A DNA stretch of 6,085 nt from NCBI GenBank assembly GCA_017882655.1, contig JADGPB010000160.1, positions 1-6,085 on the forward strand, in the 5' to 3' direction. Positions within the stretch are counted from its first letter, which is position 1, and each line of letters begins with the position of its first letter. Under the pieces are notes generated by a model that was given only the letters and a program-made list of their open reading frames with translations, did no database searches and was not told where the DNA came from. The DNA is from Propionibacteriales bacterium. Lineage in GTDB: Bacteria > Actinomycetota > Actinomycetes > Propionibacteriales > Propionibacteriaceae. A program made the translations under genes and the position numbers. Below are positions 1 through 4,699 of the stretch, piece after piece.

Positions 1-1026
1 CTGCGCCTTCTCGTCGAACGTCGTCGTGACCTGCAGCCCGCCGCCGGAGATCTTCGCGGAGTCGAAGCCGTCGGCGGTGAGCTCGGCCTCGACCATCTTC
101 AGCAGGAAGCCCTTGGGACCGCCATACCGGGTGCTCTTGGGCACATCGGGGAAGGGCGGCAGCGTCGCCGCCGCGTCGGCCTGGGCCTGCGTGATCGTGC
201 CCATCGAGACCATGCCGTCGAGTACGTACGCGTAACGGTTGGTCAGCCGAGCCACGTTCTTCTCGCCGTCGGACGGGTCGTACAGGCTCGGGTTGTTGAG
301 GACCGCAGCCAGGACCACCGACTGCTGCAGCGACATGTCCTTGGCGTCGACGTTGAAGTACGCCCTCGCGGCGGCCTGGATGCCGTACGCACCGCGGCCG
401 AAGTAGATCGTGTTGAGGTAGCCCTGGAGGATCTCCTCCTTCGGCATCGAACGGCCCATCTTGACCGCCAGCAGCACCTCGGTGAACTTGCGACTCGCCG
501 TCTGGTCACTCGTCAGGTAGAGGATCTTGATGTACTCCTGCGTGATCGTCGACCCACCGCCCAGAGCGCTGTTGCCCCGCATGATCCCGTACAAGGCTCG
601 CAGGATTCCGGTCGGCGAGATGCCCTTGTCGGACCAGAAGGTCCGGTTCTCGGCCGCGACCACCGCGTCCTTGATCGACGCCGGCATGTCGGAGTACGCG
701 ATCGAGGTGCGGTTCTGATCGGCGAAGGAGCCGAGCACCGTCGTGCCGTCGTTGTAGTAGACGTTCGACTTGTTCGTCAGGAAGGCGGCGTTGGGGTCGG
801 GGAGGTTGGTGCGCGTGTAGGCGACCGCGACGATACCGATGCCGAGCAGCGCGACGACCAGGGCGCCGATCGTGGCGACCTTGAGCGTCGTCAGCAGCCG
901 GCGTTGCCAGACTGGCCTTGGAGGCTTCGCATCCTGTCCGCCCTTGGCGGTTCTGGCGTCGGGTTTCGACGCCGCGCGTGCGGGGCCGGTGGCGCCGCGA
1001 CGGGCCCCGGTCGTGCGTTCAGCCAT
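1..1026 (-). CDS. ponA: Class A penicillin-binding protein, N-terminal part (partial at window edge)
   Basis: Bifunctional peptidoglycan synthase. The part seen here holds the GT51 transglycosylase domain, which polymerises lipid II outside the membrane; the transpeptidase domain should follow beyond the left edge, since the frame is open to base 1 (342 codons seen). Residues 1-42 are a basic, Ala/Pro-rich cytoplasmic tail, and about 45-69 form one membrane anchor. The GT51 motifs are in order: AAENRTFW with catalytic Glu126 (the usual EDRxF is ENRTF here), GGGSTITQE at 156-164, RKFTE at 179-183 with the second catalytic Glu183, and EILQGYLNTIYFGRGAYGI at 198-216. The closing stretch GGGLQVTTTFD is the usual linker strand before the transpeptidase domain. 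The ATG is supported by GAGGA five bases upstream. It overlaps the end of the DUF5318 gene by 8 nt, so translation is probably coupled. The same gene order occurs at M. tuberculosis Rv0049-Rv0050 (ponA1), which is why I use ponA; the exact paralogue is inferred. Confidence 0.95.
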   Translation of the reverse strand, partial: MAERTTGARRGATGPARAASKPDARTAKGGQDAKPPRPVWQRRLLTTLKVATIGALVVALLGIGIVAVAYTRTNLPDPNAAFLTNKSNVYYNDGTTVLGSFADQNRTSIAYSDMPASIKDAVVAAENRTFWSDKGISPTGILRALYGIMRGNSALGGGSTITQEYIKILYLTSDQTASRKFTEVLLAVKMGRSMPKEEILQGYLNTIYFGRGAYGIQAAARAYFNVDAKDMSLQQSVVLAAVLNNPSLYDPSDGEKNVARLTNRYAYVLDGMVSMGTITQAQADAAATLPPFPDVPKSTRYGGPKGFLLKMVEAELTADGFDSAKISGGGLQVTTTFDEKAQ

Positions 1027-1438
1027 AAGTGTCCTCAACGGTTCTCTGGCGCCGGGGCGGACGTCGCGTGACGCCGTCCCCGAGCAGATAGGAGGTGATC
1101 ATGTGGTTCCAGCCGCACTCTGTGCACACCTCGACGACACAGACGCGGAACTCGCCGAACTCATTCTCCATCTCTTCGAGCTCGGCCGGCGACTTGATGC
1201 GGCCGCTGTACTGGCCCAGCTGCTCGCCGAACGTGTAGTTCAACGTGACCAGCCGGCCGCAGTTCCCGACCGGGCAGCGGACCGTGCTGAGATCCCCGTG
1301 ATGGAACGCCGCCCGGATCAGCATCGGGTCGGCGTCGCAGACATCCTCACGCCGCAACGTGCGGACATGACTGCGCAGCCGCTCCAGCGCATGCCGGCGC
1401 TGCAACGCGTAGTCGACGGTCTGCCGCTTGGACCACAT
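1019..1438 (-). CDS. DUF5318 family protein with zinc-ribbon-like cysteines
   Basis: A 139-residue protein that I recognise as the actinobacterial DUF5318 family (M. tuberculosis Rv0049 type), whose biochemical function is not established. The N-terminus has the family-like QTVDYALQRRHAL, supporting the ATG at 1438. A likely metal site is formed by Cys55 and Cys60 (RCPVGNC) with Cys105 and Cys108 (VCTECGWNH); Cys34 and Cys100 are additional. There is no signal peptide or membrane segment, so it should be cytoplasmic. It is the first gene of the minus-strand unit. Its stop lies inside the start of the penicillin-binding protein gene (8-nt overlap), and the ribosome site of that gene is within its last codons. 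This conserved pairing suggests, but does not show, a role connected with cell-wall synthesis. The C-terminal tail after residue 120 (RRPPRRQR) is basic and probably disordered. Family assignment is firm; the zinc site is inferred from cysteine spacing. Confidence 0.92.
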   Translation of the reverse strand: MWSKRQTVDYALQRRHALERLRSHVRTLRREDVCDADPMLIRAAFHHGDLSTVRCPVGNCGRLVTLNYTFGEQLGQYSGRIKSPAELEEMENEFGEFRVCVVEVCTECGWNHMITSYLLGDGVTRRPPRRQRTVEDTYG

Positions 1439-1445
1439 GGCTTCC

Positions 1446-1451
1446 AGGGTA
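1446..1451 (-). promoter_or_regulatory. Candidate -10 element for the DUF5318-PBP unit
   Basis: On the minus strand TACCCT matches the actinobacterial -10 pattern TAnnnT and ends exactly seven bases before the ATG of the DUF5318 gene (GGAAGCC lies between). That spacing would put the transcription start at or next to the start codon, as in leaderless mRNAs, which are common in Actinomycetota. No good -35 is seen at 16-19 bases upstream. The alternative reading is that GGAAG is a weak ribosome site with a promoter further up in the intergenic region. TAnnnT is a low-information pattern, hence the low confidence. Confidence 0.3.
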
Positions 1452-1537
1452 GGCGGTGATCCTGCACGGGCTCCCGCAACCGGGGGGTCACCAGGGTCCG
1501 GCCGGTCGGTCGACGGGCGTGTTCGAGCCGCCCCAGG

Positions 1538-1543
1538 TATGCT
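1538..1543 (+). promoter_or_regulatory. Candidate -10 element of the tRNA-Ala promoter
   Basis: TATGCT, a good TAnnnT match preceded by GG, lies 26 bases before the first base of the tRNA. It would give a start about 19-20 bases upstream of the mature 5' end, a plausible short leader for RNase P removal. A second weaker candidate is TATGGC at 1555-1560. No clear -35 hexamer is present at the expected distance, so this is a positional inference. Confidence 0.35.
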
Positions 1544-1569
1544 TCTGCTGCTCGTATGGCGTCAGCCTC

Positions 1570-1642
1570 GGGGAAGTAGCGCAATTGGTAGCGCACCGCC
1601 TTTGCAAGGCGGGGGTTGCGGGTTCGAGTCCCGTCTTCTCCA
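1570..1642 (+). tRNA. tRNA-Ala (anticodon TGC)
   Basis: A complete 73-nt cloverleaf. The acceptor stem is GGGGAAG (1570-1576) with CTTCTCC (1635-1641) and includes the G3:U70 wobble pair, the main alanine identity element. The D stem is GCGC/GCGC around AATTGGTA. The anticodon stem CCGCC/GGCGG (1596-1600, 1608-1612) closes the loop TTTGCAA with anticodon TGC at 1603-1605, reading GCA and probably other GCN codons. The T arm GCGGG-TTCGAGT-CCCGT has one G:U pair, and the discriminator is A1642. The next bases are CCC, so the CCA end is not encoded and must be added by the nucleotidyltransferase. It is transcribed away from the DUF5318 gene and in the same direction as the two genes that follow. 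Confidence 0.98.
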
Positions 1643-1668
1643 CCCGCATCTTCCGGCGACACGCGGAT

Positions 1669-1684
1669 CCGGCGTCCGCGCCGG
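1669..1684 (+). terminator. Small GC hairpin after the tRNA, possible weak terminator
   Basis: CCGGCG (1669-1674) and CGCCGG (1679-1684) form a perfect 6-bp stem with the loop TCCG, 26 bases after the tRNA. No T-run follows, so intrinsic termination would be weak. It could equally mark the 3' processing region of the tRNA precursor. The rest of 1643-1796 holds a TACAGT at 1748-1753 that could serve as a -10 for the next gene, but no matching -35. Confidence 0.25.
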
Positions 1685-1796
1685 CCGAACACTCACGACA
1701 CCGGTGAGACGATTGTCACGGAGCGCGACGGTGGCCGAACCTGGACCTACAGTGAACTGCCGCTAGGGGTAACACTTCGGGAAAGGTACGCGACGG

Positions 1797-2684
1797 ATGG
1801 CGCTGTTCAGGGACCGACGGGCGTTCCCCCGCTGGTCCTTCATCGACAGCAGCGCCCTCGCGCGCCCGCGCCACGCAAAGGATGAGAACAGCCCCGAGTC
1901 CGTACCAACCCCTGACGAGCCCATGGTCGAGGAGGCTCCCGAGCTGGAGCCCACGATCGAGGCCGCGACTCCGCCGGAGCCCGCCACCGCACCGCTGATC
2001 CACGCGGTCCCTGATCCCGAGCCCGTAAGGGCCGTCGCCGAGGTGGCTCCCGTCTCGTGGATCGAGGAGCGGCGCGCCTGGTTCGCGGCCGGTGACTGGC
2101 CGACGGAGGCGTCGAAAGACGCCGTACAGCTCGCCGGCACGCATCCCGACCGCCCGTACATCCCACCTGTCCACGCCGGATTGCCCGCCGACGGCCCGGC
2201 CGAGGTACGCGCTCGCCACGGACGTGGCTTCGCGAGCCTGACCCGTCGCCACCGGCGCAAGCGCCACGCGCACGAGCAGGTGCAGGTGCAGCGCCGCACC
2301 GACATCGACATCGCTGCGCTCGAGGCGGCCCTGGACTCGGCCGCCTCCACCGTCGGCGACGGACTGGTCGACGTCGTCGTCTGGCACGCCACGACTGGCC
2401 TCGCGCTCGCAAGCCGCGGCCAGGTCTCGCCGGAGCATGCGTCCCTGTGGCACGGCGCGACCCGCGAGGTGCGGGCGGCACTTCCGCACGCGGACCTGCC
2501 GGACGCCGCGTCGTACCACTTGGTCGGTCTCGCCGACGGCCGCCTCGCGGTCCTCCTCCATACGAACCGGGACCTCGGTGCCTGCATCACGGTCGACCTC
2601 GACCTCGTGGCGGTCGAAGCCCTGCTGACGACCGCGGTCCCGCAGCTCAACGACGCTCTTGCCGCGACGAGCAGGGAGTACTGA
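1797..2684 (+). CDS. Hypothetical protein, disordered N-terminus plus roadblock/LC7-like C-terminal domain
   Basis: A 295-residue protein of no named family that I recognise. It has no signal peptide or membrane helix, so it is probably cytoplasmic. Residues about 29-85 are rich in Glu, Pro and Ala and look disordered. A short SWIEERRAWF motif at 87-96 follows, then a strongly basic segment at 137-167 (with RRHRRKRHAH). The folded part, about 169-290, alternates helix and strand: an amphipathic helix, VDVVVWHATTGLALASRG, a helix, then GLADGRLAVLLHTNRDLGAC, a strand and a final helix. This order is that of the roadblock/LC7 (profilin-like) fold, and the same pattern recurs in the next gene. 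Roadblock proteins in other bacteria work with small GTPases; no partner is seen here. The ATG is preceded by GAAAGG ten bases upstream, and codon use is strongly G/C at third positions, which supports this strand over the long antisense frame. The gene is real; the fold is my inference. Confidence 0.8.
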   Translation: MALFRDRRAFPRWSFIDSSALARPRHAKDENSPESVPTPDEPMVEEAPELEPTIEAATPPEPATAPLIHAVPDPEPVRAVAEVAPVSWIEERRAWFAAGDWPTEASKDAVQLAGTHPDRPYIPPVHAGLPADGPAEVRARHGRGFASLTRRHRRKRHAHEQVQVQRRTDIDIAALEAALDSAASTVGDGLVDVVVWHATTGLALASRGQVSPEHASLWHGATREVRAALPHADLPDAASYHLVGLADGRLAVLLHTNRDLGACITVDLDLVAVEALLTTAVPQLNDALAATSREY

Positions 2685-2685
2685 C

Positions 2686-3045
2686 GTGGCGCCAGCCGCG
2701 CTCGACAGCGCCGTCGAGGCACTTCGGCAGAGGGCCGGCGACTCGCTCGTCGCCATCGATATCTGGGAGTCCGCGTCGGCGCTAAGCCTGGCCGGTTTCG
2801 GCATGACCCCTGCCACAGGACCCATGCTCCACCGCGTCACGGAGGACCTGCGGCTCGCGGCCCGGCTCGCCGGATCAATCCTCGACGACTACCACGTGTT
2901 CACCGTGACAGGGGGTGTGGTCGTGGTCGTCACCCGACCCCACCTCAGCAGCGCGCTTCTCCTGACAGCCGACGCCCAGCTGGGGTGGGTGCTGAGCGAC
3001 GTGATCCCGGCCGTGCGCGCGGCGTTGGACGACGCGTCGGCCTGA
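2686..3045 (+). CDS. Hypothetical small protein, roadblock/LC7-like, paralogue of the upstream C-terminal domain
   Basis: A 119-residue protein starting at GTG 2686, one base after the stop of the previous gene. GGGAG lies eight bases before the GTG, inside the end of the upstream frame, so the pair is surely co-transcribed and probably translationally coupled. A TTG at 2659 in the same frame would add nine residues but lacks this placement. The protein is essentially one domain. It has a first helix (LDSAVEALRQRAGD), strands around IDIWESASALSLAGFG (Trp27), a helix at 45-63, strands HVFTVTGGVVVVVTR and SALLLTAD, and a C-terminal helix to residue 116. The Trp-to-Gly spacing (27 to 77) matches that of the upstream protein (196 to 248), so the two domains are probably paralogous and may form a heterodimer, as roadblock domains often do. 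No catalytic motif is visible, and the function is unknown. Confidence 0.8.
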   Translation: MAPAALDSAVEALRQRAGDSLVAIDIWESASALSLAGFGMTPATGPMLHRVTEDLRLAARLAGSILDDYHVFTVTGGVVVVVTRPHLSSALLLTADAQLGWVLSDVIPAVRAALDDASA

Positions 3046-3069
3046 TCGCCAGGGCTGGGTTCTTTGGTT

Positions 3070-3102
3070 GGCCCGGCCGGATTGGAGTGGGCCGGCCGGG
3101 CC
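3070..3102. terminator. GC-only hairpin between convergent genes, candidate terminator
   Basis: GGCCCGGCCGG (3070-3080) and CCGGCCGGGCC (3092-3102) are a perfect 11-bp inverted repeat made only of G and C, around an 11-nt loop. It begins 25 bases after the stop of the small roadblock-like gene. Neither strand has a T-run after the stem, so it is not a textbook intrinsic terminator, but in high-GC actinobacteria such stable U-less stems at gene ends are often taken as terminators or mRNA 3' stabilisers. It could act in either direction. Confidence 0.5.
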
Positions 3103-3180
3103 CCAGCGGATCTGCCACATTGCCTTGGGGAACACTCTGGCTCGGGGCATCTTGGGGAGCCCACGGATCCGCTGTTCCTC

Positions 3181-3216
3181 CGATTCTGTGTCGACGCCGG
3201 CGCAAACACAGAATCG
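3181..3216. repeat. Nested 36-bp dyad (inverted repeat) in the convergent intergenic region
   Basis: CGATTCTGTGT (3181-3191) and ACACAGAATCG (3206-3216) are a perfect 11-bp inverted repeat. Inside it, the 8-bp palindrome CGCCGGCG (3195-3202) has the same centre, with three unpaired positions on each side between the two. The arms are less GC-rich than the surroundings. It lies 62 bases beyond the stop of the amidohydrolase gene and 136 bases beyond the stop of the plus-strand pair, with no T-run on either side. It could be a bidirectional transcription end, a protein-binding site, or the remnant of a mobile or recombination element; the sequence alone does not decide. The rest of 3046-3277 shows only a CTTGGGGA direct repeat (3124 and 3151) and a distant CAGCGGATC/GATCCGCTG pair. 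Confidence 0.7.
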
Positions 3217-3277
3217 AAACGCGGTGCATGAACCGGAAATGATACGGATTTAACACTCGGCTAGGCTTTCTTGCTGT

Positions 3278-4561
3278 TCAACCCCGTGTGCGGCCGACGG
3301 TCCCACCCATTCGGGACACCTCAGCCACGTACTCGTCGTACGTCCCGCGGTAGCTCGCCACCCCGTCGAGGGCGGGCCCGAGCCGGCGCAACCCCTCGAT
3401 GACGAACCTCGGGACGGCGTCCAGAACGGTCACCGGATCAGCGAGGCGGAGGTCGGCGCCATGCACCGTACCCTCCAGCCCGGAGTAGCCGATCTGGATG
3501 CACGGCAGCATGACCGACAGGTCGCCCACGTCGCCCGCGGCGGCCGAGCCACCGCGGTCGTCGAGGAGGGCAACGATCCCCGGAACGCCTGCCCGGAAGG
3601 CTTCACGGAACGGCTCTGACAACCGGCGATGCTGCCTGAACGGGAGATAGCCGACCTCGGTGTCGATCTCCGCGACGCCTCCCAACGCGAGCGCAGCGCC
3701 CTGCGCCATCGCGTCGAGCTTCGCGGAGAGCTCGGACATGTACGCCAGGTCGACCGTACGGACATCGGTCGAGATCCGGGCGGTGTCCGGGATCACGTTG
3801 GTGGTCATCGGCGGTGAAGAGATCACCGGGTTGAGCCGCGCCAGCACGTCCTCGCGCAGCTGCTGGCGGCCGAGCCCGATCGCGGTCTGGTAGAGCACGG
3901 CCATCGAGGCGGCGTTGACGCCGGCGAACGGGACGAAGCCGGCGTGCGCTGCGCGACCGTGGAACGTCACGTGCTTGTACGCGAACCCGGCCAGGTCGCA
4001 GTCGAGCTCGACCGTAGGAGTGTCGTAACCGCCACCCATCGTGTGGGTGAGGACGGCGGCATCCACGTCATCGAAGACTCCCAGCCGCATGGCTTCGGGC
4101 TTGCCGCCGAACCAGGCGATCTCGCCTGCGTCCCGCAGCGCGCGACGGGTGTCGAGGTCGATGTACTCCTCCGCCGGTACGAACACCACGACCAGGTCGT
4201 ACGGAAGGTCCCATGGCCTGCTCATCAGATCGGCGATCACGGCGCACGCGATCCCGACCTGGGTGTGGTGCCCACAAGCGTGGACGGCGCCGGTGACGGG
4301 ATCGGCTGCCGGATGCGCCGGCACGATCAGCGCGTCCAGCTCGGCGATCAACGCGACAGCGCGTGCGCTGCCCGGGCCGAGCCGTACGCGCAGGCCGGTC
4401 CGTGCGAACGGGGTGACCTCGACGCCCGGGGTGTACACAGCCAGGAAGTCACGGATCCGGGCCGACGTGTACGTCTCCTGGTACCCGACCTCGGGATGTG
4501 CCCACAGGTCAGCGACGAGGGCAAGAACGTCGTCGTACGCAGGAAGGAGCGGCTCGCTCAT
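3278..4561 (-). CDS. M20-family amidohydrolase (metallopeptidase-like)
   Basis: A 427-residue cytoplasmic hydrolase of the M20 amidohydrolase group (relatives: AbgA/AbgB, IAA-amino-acid hydrolases), which cleaves amide bonds of N-acyl amino acids or similar compounds with a two-metal centre. Visible landmarks: Asp76 in AELDAL; VHACGHHTQ with candidate ligands Cys96 and His98; the acid pair Glu131-Glu132 in VPAEE; His173 in LTHTMGGG; the dimerisation-domain motif FHGRAAHAG with His206; TNVIPDTARISTDVR at 254-268; GDVGDLSVMLP at 343-353, which resembles the TDVGDVS motif of the AbgB type; and the final ligand His367 in GTVHGADL. The length is normal and all expected ligands are present, so it should be active. 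Canonical CGHD or CGHN is CGHH here. The ATG overlaps the stop of the 40-aa gene (ATGA) and has no clear ribosome site of its own, so translation is likely coupled. The substrate is unknown; co-expression with a polysaccharide-lyase-like protein hints at a degradative pathway. Confidence 0.93.
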   Translation of the reverse strand: MSEPLLPAYDDVLALVADLWAHPEVGYQETYTSARIRDFLAVYTPGVEVTPFARTGLRVRLGPGSARAVALIAELDALIVPAHPAADPVTGAVHACGHHTQVGIACAVIADLMSRPWDLPYDLVVVFVPAEEYIDLDTRRALRDAGEIAWFGGKPEAMRLGVFDDVDAAVLTHTMGGGYDTPTVELDCDLAGFAYKHVTFHGRAAHAGFVPFAGVNAASMAVLYQTAIGLGRQQLREDVLARLNPVISSPPMTTNVIPDTARISTDVRTVDLAYMSELSAKLDAMAQGAALALGGVAEIDTEVGYLPFRQHRRLSEPFREAFRAGVPGIVALLDDRGGSAAAGDVGDLSVMLPCIQIGYSGLEGTVHGADLRLADPVTVLDAVPRFVIEGLRRLGPALDGVASYRGTYDEYVAEVSRMGGTVGRTRG

Positions 4562-4680
4562 CCCGGGTGCGGGTCCGTCGCCGCCGCCCAGCGCTTCGCG
4601 CGCTCGTCACGCTCTCGCGCCTTCTGGCCGAGCACGATTCCCGCCGCGACCACCACCGCGAACACCACCAGCCGCTTCAT
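4558..4680 (-). CDS. Small single-pass membrane protein (40 aa)
   Basis: A 40-residue frame that runs from ATG 4680 to TGA 4558-4560. After MKR comes a hydrophobic segment of about 15 residues (LVVFAVVVAAGIVLG), then a highly charged tail with KARERDERAKRW, so it looks like a short inner-membrane protein with its C-terminus probably in the cytoplasm, given the many basic residues there. It starts 19 bases after the upstream gene and shares the ATGA overlap with the amidohydrolase gene, filling the whole gap between the two. The ribosome site is weak (AGG about ten bases upstream in a GGCTGGCGGG context). It matches no family I know. It may tether or regulate a neighbour at the membrane, or its translation may mainly serve coupling. 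The junction and the coherent membrane-plus-charged pattern support a real gene, but without homologues this stays tentative. Confidence 0.6.
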   Translation of the reverse strand: MKRLVVFAVVVAAGIVLGQKARERDERAKRWAAATDPHPG

Positions 4681-4699
4681 CCCGCCAGCCTAGGCCCGA

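Noticed and set aside
839..1459. A 206-codon plus-strand frame opposite the DUF5318 gene and PBP N-terminus
   Set aside because: It is antisense to two recognised, conserved genes and its product shows no domain.
1692..1708. CTCAC/GTGAG hairpin before the first roadblock-like gene
   Set aside because: A stem of only 5 bp with a 7-nt loop and no downstream T-run; too weak to call.
1713..1753. TTGTCA and TACAGT as a promoter for the roadblock-like pair
   Set aside because: The spacer is 29 bases, far from 16-19, so they cannot act as one promoter; TACAGT alone is too weak.
1716..2840. A 374-codon antisense frame over the two roadblock-like genes
   Set aside because: Its translation is Arg/Gly-rich without domain pattern, it spans two well-formed plus-strand genes with good ribosome sites, and third-position G/C bias favours the plus strand.
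3104..3174. CAGCGGATC/GATCCGCTG inverted repeat (9 bp, 53 bases apart) enclosing a CTTGGGGA direct repeat
   Set aside because: The arms are short for the distance, there is no promoter-like start or T-run, and chance matches of this size are expected in GC-rich DNA; not enough for a small RNA.
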